The translations under genes and the position numbers were made by a program. From Chloroflexota bacterium (GTDB lineage Bacteria; Chloroflexota; Anaerolineae; Anaerolineales; UBA4823): a stretch of DNA of 46,493 bases. The stretch lies in contig JAJUJL010000029.1 in the NCBI GenBank assembly GCA_029265355.1, positions 1-46,493 on the forward strand, in the 5' to 3' direction. Below the pieces are notes generated by a model that saw only the letters and a list, made by a program, of their open reading frames with translations, searched no databases and was not told where the DNA came from. Shown piece by piece: positions 34,303 through 43,207 of the stretch; the first letter of the stretch is position 1, and every line of letters starts with the position of its first letter.

Positions 34303-35097
34303 ATGAAAAAGATCGGCGTTATTCTAAGCCTGGCGCTGCTGTTGGCATTCCTGGCGACGCCCGCCGCCGCTATTACCTGGGGCGAACCGGACACAACCCA
34401 CGCCAACGTGGGCGCAATGGTTGTAGACTACCCTGGCTATGGCCCCTGGCAGGTGTGCTCAGGCACCCTGATCCACCCGCGCGTCTTTCTCACCGCCGGG
34501 CACTGCACCTCGGGTTGGGAGGGAACCGGCGTGGAAACTTTCTGGGTAAACTTCGATCCCTATGCGCTCAACCTAGCGACGCTGCGGGAAGTGGAGCAGG
34601 TGATCACACATCCGGAGTACGGTTGGGGCGGGTCGGACCCGCACGATGTCGGCTTGCTGATCTTGGCTGAACCAGTGCTCGATATCCAACCTGCAGTCCT
34701 GCCATACGCCGGTTTCCTGGACGACCTGAAGAAGACCGGCCTGCTGCACAGTGGACCACAAGGCGCGAAAATCACCGTGGTCGGCTACGGCGGTGTGCTC
34801 GCCTGGCCGCCGCCGGAGATCACTTATGACGACTGGCGCCGGATCGCTTACTCCGAGTATGTTGCCCTGACAAAGCCCTGGCTGCACCTGTCGCAGAACA
34901 CCCTGCAAGGCAACGGCGGCACTTGCGCCGGCGACTCAGGCGGACCGGGATTTTACACTCAACCCAACGGCACGGAGATACTGGTCGGTATCACTTCATG
35001 GGGCGATCCAGTTTGCGTGGCAACCGGATTCGATTACCGGGTAGATACCCCCGCGACCCTGAACTTCATCCGGGATGTGATCGCAGGATTGGAATAG
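34303..35097 (+). CDS. secreted trypsin-like serine protease
   Basis: The 264-residue protein has a signal peptide (MKKIGVILSLALLLAFLATP, cleavage near 23) and a chymotrypsin fold with the complete triad: His in LTAGHC, Asp in DPHDVGLLIL and Ser in CAGDSGGPGF. Pairs of cysteines (QVCSGT/AGHC, GTCAGDS/PVCVA) match disulfides of the family. AGGAGGAGG precedes the ATG. The neighbour upstream is the secreted lectin, so both may act on extracellular polymers. The specificity is not predictable; the S1 region contains GGTCAGDSGG with no clear Asp, so it is not necessarily trypsin-specific. Confidence 0.93.
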   Translation: MKKIGVILSLALLLAFLATPAAAITWGEPDTTHANVGAMVVDYPGYGPWQVCSGTLIHPRVFLTAGHCTSGWEGTGVETFWVNFDPYALNLATLREVEQVITHPEYGWGGSDPHDVGLLILAEPVLDIQPAVLPYAGFLDDLKKTGLLHSGPQGAKITVVGYGGVLAWPPPEITYDDWRRIAYSEYVALTKPWLHLSQNTLQGNGGTCAGDSGGPGFYTQPNGTEILVGITSWGDPVCVATGFDYRVDTPATLNFIRDVIAGLE

Positions 35098-35141
35098 ATC
35101 TAAGCTGCCAGGGCGGCAGCAGCATCTCCTGCTCCCCTATC

Positions 35142-35340
35142 TGGTCTTAGCTGTCATTGCGAGATGTTTCCATGACGCTGGAAGCGTCATCCGGTCTGGG
35201 AATGACAGATATGTCATGAGTAGACCAGCGTACTGTGCTGGTCGTGGCAATCTCCTAATCAGGTCATTTTGCGTGGCCCACTACGAGCGACCAGCTTATC
35301 GGGTCATTTTGCATAGCCCACATTGTGCGAACAGCTTTTA
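35142..35340. repeat. dispersed palindromic repeat, copy 2 (longer, with internal duplication)
   Basis: It shares TCTTAGCTGTCATTGCGAGA and TGTGCTGGTCGTGGCAATCT with copy 1 at 19189-19312. It has an extra palindromic insert (GACGCTGGAAGCGTC) and two tandem ~40-base tail units (TCAGGTCATTTTGCGTGGCC and TCGGGTCATTTTGCATAGCC). It fills the convergent gap between the protease and DUF5666 genes (35098-35419). Confidence 0.72.
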
Positions 35341-35357
35341 GGGTTCGGCGCAAGACA

Positions 35358-35389
35358 AACCTCCCGTGGCAGAACAACCACGGGAGGTT
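35358..35389 (-). terminator. 12-bp hairpin ending the lip-lar operon
   Basis: AACCTCCCGTGG (35358-35369) pairs perfectly with CCACGGGAGGTT (35378-35389). On the minus strand it lies just after the DUF5666 stop. The stem ends in TT but no long U-run follows. Confidence 0.68.
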
Positions 35390-35419
35390 GAAGTTTCCAA
35401 TGAAGATCTCTCTTACAGG

Positions 35420-35950
35420 CTATCCGTCGCGGCCGCTGTCGTCATCATCATCGTCATGGCCGCCTTTGTCATCGTCGTCGCCAGAACCATCGTCATCATC
35501 GCCATTGCTGTCGTCGTCGTAGCTGTCATCGTCGTCGTAGCTGTCATCGTCGTTGTAGCTGTCGTCACCCATATAGTCGGCCGGGTCATCGTCGTTGCTG
35601 TGCTCATCCAAGCCGGTCTGCCCGGGTGCAGCCGGTTCGATCTCGCGTGCCACAAGCGTCCCAGCAGCATTCAGCGAGGCATGCACCTTGACAAAGCTGC
35701 CCACCACCGGAGCGCCTTCGACCTCAGTCTGCGGCAATACAGTGAAGGCGATACCGTTGACCGTCCAGGTAGGGCCTTCGACCGAATCCAGCGTGCCATA
35801 GAATTCTATTTCGCCTGAGAAAGAACGATCTCCAGCCGCCGGGCGTGGATCCTCGCCGGTCAACTCACGGGCAAAAGCCACACCCACCAGGCTCAATGCC
35901 AGGGCAGCGAAAACCAATACGGGAAGCAGAAAACGGGAAATGCGGTTCAA
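35420..35950 (-). CDS. secreted DUF5666-like protein with Asp/Ser-rich tail
   Basis: The 176-residue product has a signal peptide (MNRISRFLLPVLVFAALALS, cleavage near 28) and a small beta domain (FSGEIEFYGTLDSVEGPTWT, FTVLPQTEVEG, VGSFVKVHASLN), as in DUF5666 proteins. The C-terminal ~55-residue tail is almost only Asp, Ser, Gly and Tyr (DDDSYDDDD units). The tail could bind calcium or other cations or be a spacer. The start codon is TTG at 35950, five bases after the amidohydrolase stop, with no clear ribosome binding site, so coupling is likely. It is the last gene of the operon. Confidence 0.78.
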   Translation of the reverse strand: MNRISRFLLPVLVFAALALSLVGVAFARELTGEDPRPAAGDRSFSGEIEFYGTLDSVEGPTWTVNGIAFTVLPQTEVEGAPVVGSFVKVHASLNAAGTLVAREIEPAAPGQTGLDEHSNDDDPADYMGDDSYNDDDSYDDDDSYDDDSNGDDDDGSGDDDDKGGHDDDDDDSGRDG

Positions 35951-35955
35951 AATAT

Positions 35956-36906
35956 TTATATTACCGCATCGATTCCAAACAGGCGGGCTGCATTACGCCC
36001 AAGGATATCCAGCTTCTCGTCTACTTCCAGGTAAGGGCTGTTGCGCACCAGGTCGATCATGTAGCGAACGCTGACCTGGTTGGCAACCGCCGGGTAATCT
36101 GAGGCGAACAGGATGCGTTTGAAACCGATGGTCTCGCGCATGCGCTCCACACGCCACTCCTGCTCCACCAACCACGCCACCGCTGCCAAATCGCCGTACA
36201 CATTGGGATAGTCTTTTCCCAACTGCAGGGCTTCTTCAAACCAGATACCGGGCTCGTCCTTGCTATAAGAGCCGAGGTGGGCCAGTATGATGGGCACCTG
36301 GTGATATTTTTCCAGCGCCGGGCGCAGCCGGTCGGGGTGGGCGTCTTCGGAAAAAGCGCGCGCATCCCAGGGCGGTGCGCCGCAGCCGGTGTGCAGAAGG
36401 ATCACTCGCCCGGTGGCCTCACACCAGGCGCAGGCGCGCAAAAAATTTTCGCTGGTCGCAGGATCGAAAAATTGAGCAAATGGTAAGAGTTTGATACCGC
36501 GCAGCCCCAACCGCTCGATTTCCTGCAAATGATTTTCCACAGAGGCCGGGTCTTTGCCCAGGTTAGCAGAACCCAGGCCGATAAAACGGTCTGGATGGGC
36601 GGCTGCCAGTTCCGCTGCTACCTGGTTGGTCACCTTGGGGGTCAACTTTTGCAGCATGACCGCCTCGATCTCAGACCAGAAGATGCGCCTGGCTTCGGGG
36701 GTCCTGAAGAAGCGGAAGCGCGTCTGGCGCAGGCGCTCAGGATCGCGCAGGTCATTGGGATCGGTTTCCACTGCCAGCAACACGGCGCGCTGCACGCCTG
36801 CGCTGTCCATCTCGGTCAGCAGCGCTTCGGCTCCCATCTTGGGGTGCACGTGCGTGTCAATCACCAGCGGGTTGGCGAGCGGATCGCTGTGAGTTTCTTC
36901 AGCCAT
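35956..36906 (-). CDS. amidohydrolase-family protein (Amidohydro_2/TIM-barrel)
   Basis: The 316-residue protein shows the amidohydrolase metal pattern: IDTHVHPKMG near the start, IILAHLGSY, LLHTGCG and LFASDYPAV near the end. Such TIM-barrel proteins include decarboxylases and lactonases. The start at 36906 has GGAGAGG upstream and lies eight bases inside the end of larC. Its place in a nickel-pincer operon suggests a role in the same pathway or substrate, but this is inference. Confidence 0.82.
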   Translation of the reverse strand: MAEETHSDPLANPLVIDTHVHPKMGAEALLTEMDSAGVQRAVLLAVETDPNDLRDPERLRQTRFRFFRTPEARRIFWSEIEAVMLQKLTPKVTNQVAAELAAAHPDRFIGLGSANLGKDPASVENHLQEIERLGLRGIKLLPFAQFFDPATSENFLRACAWCEATGRVILLHTGCGAPPWDARAFSEDAHPDRLRPALEKYHQVPIILAHLGSYSKDEPGIWFEEALQLGKDYPNVYGDLAAVAWLVEQEWRVERMRETIGFKRILFASDYPAVANQVSVRYMIDLVRNSPYLEVDEKLDILGRNAARLFGIDAVI

Positions 36907-38233
36907 GACCGGTGTCCTCTCCTGCGGGCGCGCCCCGCACTCCAATCATTCCGGCGGCAGCTTGCTCGGCTGCCCGGTAGACTTCAGCCAGCGGGGCGTT
37001 GTGCTGCCTGGCTGCGATGCGGCAGGCTTCATATTCAGGTGTGACGCCAACGATGCGCCCATCCAACCACTTGACTTTGACTTGCAGCAACCCGTAGGGC
37101 GTCTCTACCAGGCGCACTTCTCGCTCCACCTCATATCGCTGGCTGTGATGAACGCGCACCCCCAGTGTGCTGGTCTCGCGCAGCAGCAGCGCTGCCAGGG
37201 CAGCTTCGTCCGCGGGGCGAGCGATCACGCTCAGCAGCGTGCCTGGACGGTTTTTTTTCATGTGGATCGGGGTCAGATACACATCCAGCGCACCAGCTTC
37301 GAACAACAACGCCATGGTATGCCCAATCAGCTCTGGATTCATGTTGTCCAGGTTGGTTTCCAGCACGCTCAGGCTGGTGCGAGGGGACATTTCTGCTTCC
37401 ACCGGTTTGCCCAGCCACAGGCGCAAAACATTGGGCCAGGGCAATGCGCGCCCGCCAGCGCCAACGCCGATTTTTTCCAGGCGCATGGCTGGCTGCTTAA
37501 AAGTAGCCAGGCTGGCCAGGATGGCTGCGCCGGTAGGTGTGACCAGCTCCTTTTCCGTGGGCAGGGGGTAGGTGGGCGCGCCGGCCGAAGCCAGCAAGGC
37601 TAACGTGGCGGGCGCTGGTAAAGGCAGTGTGCCATGGGAGCTCTCGATCGAGCGCCGTCCCTTCGTGCTTTCACCCAATGGGATGGGCGAGGCGTAGACC
37701 TGGGTGATACCCAGGCGTTCAAGCCCCCACACTGCCCCAACGATGTCAACGATAGCATCCACCGCGCCCACTTCATGAAAGTGAACCTGCTCAGCCGGTA
37801 CGCCGTGCACGCTGCCTTCCGCCTCTGCCAGGCGGCGAAAAATCGCCAGGCTTTTCTGCTGTACACTGGCGCTCAGGCCAGAAGTTTGAATCAGGCCGAT
37901 GATCTCTGGCAGGTGGCGATGTTTCCCACCGCTGTGGCTCCCCTGCGAGTGGTGAGGCTCACCGACCTGGGTGCGCTCCTGGTGAGAATGGTTCTCATGC
38001 GGGTGAGGGTGTACCTGGTGAGCTTGTTGCTCGCCCGTGTCCACGTGCACCAGCGTGGCGCTCAGCGCTCCCCGGTTTACCTTCTCAGCGCGCAGGCTGA
38101 ACTCTCCGGCAATCGCCAGCCCTGCCAGCGCCGCGCTCAATTCGTTTATATCCAGCCCGGCGTCAACCAGCGCGCCCAGGATCATGTCCCCGCTGGCCCC
38201 AGAGAAGCAGTCAAAGTAGGCTATTTTTTCCAA
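36899..38233 (-). CDS. larC: nickel pincer cofactor biosynthesis protein LarC
   Basis: The 444-residue protein starts KIAYFDCFSGASGDM, the LarC (DUF111) signature. It has a His-rich stretch at about 72-108 (HQVHPHPHENHSHQ) typical of the nickel-handling part, then the conserved PIPLGEST, SSHGTLPLPAPATL and ETNLDNMNPE segments. LarC inserts nickel into the pyridinium bis-thioacid mononucleotide, making the pincer cofactor of lactate racemase and related enzymes. The start is a TTG at 38233 with AAAAGGATG upstream; an ATG at 38287 is less likely. It lies directly downstream of larE. Confidence 0.95.
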   Translation of the reverse strand: MEKIAYFDCFSGASGDMILGALVDAGLDINELSAALAGLAIAGEFSLRAEKVNRGALSATLVHVDTGEQQAHQVHPHPHENHSHQERTQVGEPHHSQGSHSGGKHRHLPEIIGLIQTSGLSASVQQKSLAIFRRLAEAEGSVHGVPAEQVHFHEVGAVDAIVDIVGAVWGLERLGITQVYASPIPLGESTKGRRSIESSHGTLPLPAPATLALLASAGAPTYPLPTEKELVTPTGAAILASLATFKQPAMRLEKIGVGAGGRALPWPNVLRLWLGKPVEAEMSPRTSLSVLETNLDNMNPELIGHTMALLFEAGALDVYLTPIHMKKNRPGTLLSVIARPADEAALAALLLRETSTLGVRVHHSQRYEVEREVRLVETPYGLLQVKVKWLDGRIVGVTPEYEACRIAARQHNAPLAEVYRAAEQAAAGMIGVRGAPAGEDTGHG

Positions 38234-38255
38234 TCGGTCATCCTTTTTGCTGGGG

Positions 38256-39116
38256 CTATCTTGTATCCCTGAGGGGCAAGACTTCATTCATGCTGCCAGT
38301 GCGATAACCCATCAGGTCGAGGGTAACATAGGGATAGCCCAGTTCGCGCAAGCGCGCCACGATCAGTTCGCGCTGCGCCAGCAGCGCGGGGAAATCCGCG
38401 ATCGGCGCCTCGATGCGCGCCAGCTCGCCGTGCACACGCACGCGCACGGCGGGCAGACCCAGGCTGTGCAAGTAAGCTTCCGCCTGCCCAACCCGCTGGA
38501 TGCCGTCGCGGGTCAGCGGGGTATCATAGGGGAAGCGTGTCGCGAGGCAGGGTGCGGCCGGTTTGTTCCAGTTGGGTAGCCCCAGAAACTGCGCCAGCTT
38601 GCGGATCTCGGCTTTGGCCAGGCCAGCCTCTTTCAATGGGCTGCGCACACCCACCTGCTCCAGGGCGCGCAGACCTGGGCGGTAGTCGCCTGCATCGTCT
38701 GCATTGGTGCCATCCAGGAGAGTCGGGGTCGGCTGCTGGCCTTCCGCCAGGCTTCTCAGCGCCTGGAAACGCCTGAGCTTGCAGTGAAAGCAGCGATCTG
38801 GCGGGTTGGCAACAAAAACCGGGTCGGCCAGGTCGTCCATGTCCACCACCAGGTGGCGAAAACCTGCCAGGTGCGCCAGGTCGATCGCCAGGCGAGTCTC
38901 TTCCGGCGACTCGACCGGTGAACGCACCGTCACCGCCAGGGCGCGCTCGCCCAGCACAGCATGAGCGACCCAGGCCACCAGGCTCGAATCGACACCGCCA
39001 GAATAAGCCACAATGACCGACTGCATGGCGCGCAAGATTTCCTGAAGCCGCGCATACTTCAGCTTCGTTGGCTCATCCAGCGCTTCTCGTGATTGCGCAA
39101 TGGGTTGATCGCTCAT
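38256..39116 (-). CDS. larE: ATP-dependent sacrificial sulfur transferase LarE
   Basis: The 286-residue protein has the PP-loop SGGVDSSLVAW and the LarE motifs. Cysteines lie in PPDRCFHCK and in KPAAPCLATRFPYDTPLT, where the catalytic Cys of the sacrificial type resides. LarE adenylates the pyridinium bis-carboxylate and donates sulfur. The start (39116) overlaps the larB stop by one base (TAATG). Confidence 0.94.
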   Translation of the reverse strand: MSDQPIAQSREALDEPTKLKYARLQEILRAMQSVIVAYSGGVDSSLVAWVAHAVLGERALAVTVRSPVESPEETRLAIDLAHLAGFRHLVVDMDDLADPVFVANPPDRCFHCKLRRFQALRSLAEGQQPTPTLLDGTNADDAGDYRPGLRALEQVGVRSPLKEAGLAKAEIRKLAQFLGLPNWNKPAAPCLATRFPYDTPLTRDGIQRVGQAEAYLHSLGLPAVRVRVHGELARIEAPIADFPALLAQRELIVARLRELGYPYVTLDLMGYRTGSMNEVLPLRDTR

Positions 39117-39925
39117 TATCGGCTCTCCATCGCCTCCAAGGTGTGACCGTCTGGCTGTTCCTGTCGGTGTGTGTGCTTGAGATTGATCAGGCTGGCGAGG
39201 TGTCCAGCCCCGTAGCCATTGTCAATGTTTACCACCGCCACACCCGGAGCGCAGGAATTCAGCATGGTGAGAAGCGCTGCCAGGCCGCCAAAGCTCGCCC
39301 CGTAGCCCACACTGGTGGGCACCGCCACAACCGGAACCGACACCAAGCCAGCGACGACGCTGGCCAGGGCACCCTCCATTCCCGCTACCACGATCACAAC
39401 GTGCGCTTTGCGCAGCGTATCAGCGCGGTCGAGCAGGCGATGCAGCCCGGCAACGCCCACATCGTACAGGCGCTCTACCTGGTTGCCCATCAACTCAGCG
39501 GTGATGGCAGCCTCTTCAGCCACGGGTATATCGGCGGTGCCGCCGGTGGCGACAACGATGCCAGGCGCTCCCGATGGCTGCGGCGAACGATTGACCACGA
39601 TCAGACGTCCCATTTCGTGGTAGATGGCGTCTGGCACGCGCTCAAGCACCGCCTGGTATTTCTCCGGCGAAGCGCGGGTTGCCAGTACGCGGTCATTGTG
39701 CTCTGCCAGTCGCGCCACCAGAGCGCCGACTTGCTCGGGCGTCTTCCCCTGGGCAAAAACCACCTCCGGAAAACCCTGGCGCAAAGCACGGTGGTGATCT
39801 AACCGGGCATAGCCCAGATCTTCGTAAGGCAAAACGCGCAGTTTTTCGAGCGCATCTTGCACCGGCAAAATGCCATCTTTCACCCTCTGCAATAAGTCCG
39901 CCAGCCGCTTCTCCGATGAATTCAT
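39116..39925 (-). CDS. larB: pyridinium-3,5-biscarboxylic acid mononucleotide synthase LarB
   Basis: The 269-residue protein matches LarB/PurE-like synthase. It has ARLDHHRALRQGFPEVVFAQ, the GGTADIPVAEEAAITAEL segment, AGMEGALASVVAGL and PTSVGYGASFGG with CAPGVAVVNIDNGYGAG. It carboxylates nicotinate adenine dinucleotide and hydrolyses it, the first step of nickel-pincer nucleotide synthesis. It is followed by larE and larC in the same operon. Confidence 0.95.
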   Translation of the reverse strand: MNSSEKRLADLLQRVKDGILPVQDALEKLRVLPYEDLGYARLDHHRALRQGFPEVVFAQGKTPEQVGALVARLAEHNDRVLATRASPEKYQAVLERVPDAIYHEMGRLIVVNRSPQPSGAPGIVVATGGTADIPVAEEAAITAELMGNQVERLYDVGVAGLHRLLDRADTLRKAHVVIVVAGMEGALASVVAGLVSVPVVAVPTSVGYGASFGGLAALLTMLNSCAPGVAVVNIDNGYGAGHLASLINLKHTHRQEQPDGHTLEAMESR

Positions 39926-39939
39926 TTAATCTCCATCTC

Positions 39940-40698
39940 TCACTGCATCGTGTAACCGCCGTCAATGGCATACACCTGCCCGGTGATATAGGCGGCGGCA
40001 GGCGAGGCCAGGAAGACGACCATCTCGGTCAGGTCTTCAGGTGTGCCCAAGCGTCCCAGCGGCACCTGGTTGGTGTAAGCTTTCAAAGCGTATTCCGGAA
40101 AATTGTGCTGCGCCTGTTCGGTCAGGATGATACCTGGCGCGATGGCATTCACGGTAATGCCCATCGAAGCGACTTCACGCGCCAGCGATTTTGTGAAACC
40201 GACCACGCCTGCCTTGGATGCCGCGTAATGCGCCATTCCCACCGCGCCCACCAGCCCAGAGACCGAGGCCAGGTTGATGATGCGCCCTGCGCCTGAACGG
40301 CGCAGCGGAGCCAGGGCAGCCTGGCAGCACAAAAAGACGCCTTTTAGATTGACCGCCATCACCCGGTCCCAATCTGCCTCGCTCATCGTGGCAACCACAG
40401 CCACCGGGAAAATACCGGCGTTGTTGACCAGGATGTCTAATCCGCCCAACCCTTCCACGCAGGCAGTCACCATCGCCCGCACGCTGTCGCCCTGGCTGAC
40501 ATCGGCCTGTACCGCCAGCGCTTTGCGGCCCACAGCTTCGATCTCCGCCGCGACCTGCTGCGCTGGCGGAAACAGGATATCGGCCACAGCGATATTCGCC
40601 CCAGCCTGCGCCAGGGCCAGGCTCAACGCCCGGCCAATGCCCTGCCCGCCGCCCGTGACCAGGGCAATCTTTCCTTCCAATGGTTTATCCCTCGACAT
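39940..40698 (-). CDS. short-chain dehydrogenase/reductase (3-oxoacyl-ACP reductase-like)
   Basis: The 252-residue SDR has the TGGGQGIG dinucleotide motif, NNAG, the S-Y-K triad in NLASVSGLVG...YAASKAG and a C-terminal YAIDGGYTMQ. It is an NAD(P)-dependent oxidoreductase of classical type; the substrate may be a hydroxyacid or a ketone. The start at 40698 lies inside the end of the lipoyl gene (14-base overlap), with GAGGTG upstream. It is flanked by lipoyl-domain and lar genes. Confidence 0.9.
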   Translation of the reverse strand: MSRDKPLEGKIALVTGGGQGIGRALSLALAQAGANIAVADILFPPAQQVAAEIEAVGRKALAVQADVSQGDSVRAMVTACVEGLGGLDILVNNAGIFPVAVVATMSEADWDRVMAVNLKGVFLCCQAALAPLRRSGAGRIINLASVSGLVGAVGMAHYAASKAGVVGFTKSLAREVASMGITVNAIAPGIILTEQAQHNFPEYALKAYTNQVPLGRLGTPEDLTEMVVFLASPAAAYITGQVYAIDGGYTMQ

Positions 40699-40921
40699 AG
40701 CCAATCACCTCGCCGACGCTCACCTTTTGGCCAGCGGGCGCCAGGATCTCCACCAGCTTCCCATCAACGGGGACGGTGACATACAGGGTGATCTTTTCGG
40801 TCTTGGCTTCCACCAAATCTTCACCTTTGCGCACATCTTCTCCAACAGCGTTCAGCCATCGTAAGATGGTGACCGCCAGGGCGCCGTCTGCTGTGCGAGG
40901 TACAGTTAGAGGATATCGCAT
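40685..40921 (-). CDS. single lipoyl/biotinyl-domain protein
   Basis: The 78-residue protein is one complete lipoyl-type domain: LTVPRTADGALAVTILRWLN, EAKTEKITLYV with the modification lysine at 43 (the canonical ETDKA is changed to KTEKI), and the second half PVDGKLVEILAPAGQKVSVG. It is not fused to an acyltransferase. AAAGGAG lies upstream. It is directly downstream of lipB, so it is a likely substrate of LipB; which complex it serves is unclear. Confidence 0.9.
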   Translation of the reverse strand: MRYPLTVPRTADGALAVTILRWLNAVGEDVRKGEDLVEAKTEKITLYVTVPVDGKLVEILAPAGQKVSVGEVIGYVEG

Positions 40922-40925
40922 TTCT

Positions 40926-41657
40926 TCACTCCTTTGGGATTGCCGATTGCAGGGTCTGCCAGGTGGTATCCTGCAACGCCAATCCAAATGTTTCTGCCAT
41001 TACTTGTCGCAGATGTGATTTTACAAGATCCAGGGAGATTTCGGCTCCCAGCTTTGCTTGCATGGAGGTTACTCGCATTTGGGGTACGCCGCATGGATTG
41101 ATCAGTTTGAAAGGGCTGAGGTCCAGGTTTACGTTCAACGAGAACCCATGGAAGGTATAGCCGTGCCGCACGGCAATCCCAACCGCGCCGATCTTCTCAT
41201 CACCAAGCCAGACGCCCGGGTGTTCTGCCTGTTTTCCAGCCTGCAAACCAAAGCGAGCCAACACCTCGATCAGTACATCTTCCAGGCGATGCAGGTAGGC
41301 ATTGGCATTGGGGCAATTTGCCGGGCTGCCCTCGATATCTCCCAGGTAAAGCAGTGGCGATGCGATGATCTGTCCCGGGCCATGATAGGTCACGTCGCCG
41401 CCACGGTTGACTTCCAGGACTTCATAACCGCGCTGTGCTAGCTCCTGAGGGGAAAGCAGCAGGTTGGCCGCCAACCCGCCATTGGCGCTCCCGGCGCGCC
41501 CGATGGTGAAGGTGGGCGGATTTTCTTGCAGCAGAACCAGGCTCTGCAGGCGACCCGCCAGGCGAGCCTTGAAGAGCTGTTCCTGGATCGCGAATGCTGG
41601 GGTGTAGGGCAAGTAGCCCAGGTCGAGCCAGTAAGCGTCGAGAATAGTTACCTCCAC
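40926..41657 (-). CDS. lipB: lipoyl(octanoyl) transferase LipB
   Basis: The 243-residue protein has the RGGDVTYHGPGQ motif, the lysine in DEKIGAVGIAV and the catalytic Cys in INPCGVPQMRV. LipB moves octanoyl from ACP to lipoyl domains. The annotated start is GTG at 41657, but a GGAGG lies inside the first codons and the upstream region has no binding site, so the exact start is uncertain. It opens the lip-lar operon. lipA was not seen in the window. Confidence 0.92.
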   Translation of the reverse strand: MEVTILDAYWLDLGYLPYTPAFAIQEQLFKARLAGRLQSLVLLQENPPTFTIGRAGSANGGLAANLLLSPQELAQRGYEVLEVNRGGDVTYHGPGQIIASPLLYLGDIEGSPANCPNANAYLHRLEDVLIEVLARFGLQAGKQAEHPGVWLGDEKIGAVGIAVRHGYTFHGFSLNVNLDLSPFKLINPCGVPQMRVTSMQAKLGAEISLDLVKSHLRQVMAETFGLALQDTTWQTLQSAIPKE

Positions 41658-41696
41658 AAAGAGGGTAATGCACCATTGTCAAGATCGCTGCAGGGT

Positions 41697-41736
41697 AAAA
41701 AAAAACAGGGGTGCGGGTCGGGTAGAGACCCGCACC
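41697..41736 (-). terminator. Rho-independent terminator of the DUF362 gene
   Basis: GGGTGCGGGTC pairs with GACCCGCACCC (41708-41736) and on the minus strand a run of T follows (41705-41697). It lies 44 bases past the DUF362 stop. Confidence 0.9.
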
Positions 41737-41780
41737 CTCGCTTGGTAACGGCGCAGCGGTGCAATCAAATTCAAGCCGGC

Positions 41781-43100
41781 TCAGTCAGCCGCTGTGGCAA
41801 GTTCCTTGTTGTAAAGCGCCTGCAGGTCACCGTTTAGCTGGGCGAAGATGTACACCGGAGCGCAGCCGGGGTACTCGGTAACGCTCTTTGCCAGCGACAT
41901 GGCTTTCTCCACTTTGTCACGGCTGGGGAAGTACTTCCAGCAGTCGCCAGCCACGAAGAGGTGTTTGCCTTCTACCCATTCAGGGATGAGGTCAGGCACG
42001 CCGCCCGCCAGCACATAAACGTCGCCCACTTTTTCGTTGAAGTCCTTTACGTCGATGCCGCTGACATTGAACAGATCAAGACCGCCGCGGATATTGGCAA
42101 AGCAACCCGGGCAGGTTTGCTGCACGACAACATGAATCCCGGGGATTAACCCGGTCGGGTCGATCATCGGGCGCTTGAAGAAATGCCGCACCTCGGCGAT
42201 GGGGGTGCCGACCACCTCGATCTTGTTGATATCGCGCTCTCCCAGGCCCTCTGTGGCGGCAATCCGCACGGCAGCAATCTCGATCGTCTCAAAGCCCATC
42301 ACGTAGGCTGCCACCGCATCCACAGCAACCGTGTCGGTGCCGGCGATGAACAGGTTCATCTCGACCGGCGTACCGACATGCGGCCCCTGACCTTCCATGG
42401 CAATGATACCATCCACGAAGGTCAGGTCGGCTTTGCGCACGCGGTACAGGTCGGCAAATTTCTGGCCCAGGTCGATGCGGTGCACATCCTGCTGCTCTTT
42501 GCTCGGATGCTCGTTGGGGATGATCCCGTTCCAGTTCTTCAACCCCAGGGTGACGGTGCCAGCCAGGTGCGCTTTCATCTTTGGCAGGTTAATCACCCGA
42601 TCCGCATCGAGGAAAGGCTTGAACACTTTAGCCTTGCGGTACAGCTTGGCGTCGGGGATCTCCACTTCGACCAGTTCTTCTTCATCGAAGTAGATCACCC
42701 GATCGGCCCCGCCGCGCTCGGCTGCGGCGCGCATACCAGCAGCATCGAAGGCGGGTCGGGCTCGTCCAACATGCTGGCCCAGGGAAGGGTTGTCGCCAAC
42801 CCAGACCTCTTTCGCCTTCGACTTTTCTTTCAGGAAAGCCACCATGCCCTCGATCACCCGTGGATCCACCACTGAGTAGCTTTCCGGCGGAGCCTGGAAG
42901 GCCAGGTTGGGCTTGATCAAGACGGTTTCACCGGGTTTGACGATGTTGTCAATTCCGCCCACGGCCAGGTTGATGGTTTCCTCGATCTTGGCCTTGACCT
43001 GCTGGATATCTTCCTCGTAGCGCACGAACTTTGCGGTGGGGGGAAGAAACTCGGCATTCCCCTTCAATTTTCCAGTGCGTACTATGGCTACTTTTGGCAT
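41781..43100 (-). CDS. DUF362 domain-containing protein
   Basis: The 439-residue protein carries the DUF362 core: ETVLIKPNLAF, a GDNPSLG motif, VINLPKMKAHLAGTVTLGLKNWNG and TDTVAVDAVAAYVMG. A cysteine pair (QTCPGCFANI) lies in the last third. DUF362 proteins are poorly characterised. AAAGGAG lies upstream of the ATG, within the palindrome TGGAGATCTCCA (43101-43112). It follows the MIP channel on the same strand and is terminated at 41697-41736. The proximity to larB-larE-larC raises the question of whether it needs the pincer cofactor, but LarA proper belongs to a different family. Confidence 0.88.
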   Translation of the reverse strand: MPKVAIVRTGKLKGNAEFLPPTAKFVRYEEDIQQVKAKIEETINLAVGGIDNIVKPGETVLIKPNLAFQAPPESYSVVDPRVIEGMVAFLKEKSKAKEVWVGDNPSLGQHVGRARPAFDAAGMRAAAERGGADRVIYFDEEELVEVEIPDAKLYRKAKVFKPFLDADRVINLPKMKAHLAGTVTLGLKNWNGIIPNEHPSKEQQDVHRIDLGQKFADLYRVRKADLTFVDGIIAMEGQGPHVGTPVEMNLFIAGTDTVAVDAVAAYVMGFETIEIAAVRIAATEGLGERDINKIEVVGTPIAEVRHFFKRPMIDPTGLIPGIHVVVQQTCPGCFANIRGGLDLFNVSGIDVKDFNEKVGDVYVLAGGVPDLIPEWVEGKHLFVAGDCWKYFPSRDKVEKAMSLAKSVTEYPGCAPVYIFAQLNGDLQALYNKELATAAD

Positions 43101-43134
43101 TGGAGATCTCCTTTCACTTCAGTTCGGGTCAATT

Positions 43135-43180
43135 GGGACGGAAGGCAGGCTATCCAACCCGGAAAATGCACTTCCGTCCC
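43135..43180 (-). other. 10-bp inverted repeat between the MIP channel and DUF362 genes
   Basis: GGGACGGAAG (43135-43144) and CTTCCGTCCC (43171-43180) pair perfectly across 26 bases. It lies between two co-directional genes and may stabilise or partly terminate the transcript. Confidence 0.5.
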
Positions 43181-43207
43181 ATTCCACATCACAACGAGTT
43201 GCCAGGA

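Noticed and set aside
41781-43100. Lactate racemase LarA
   Set aside because: The motifs are those of DUF362, not of the LarA family, so only a neighbour relation can be claimed.
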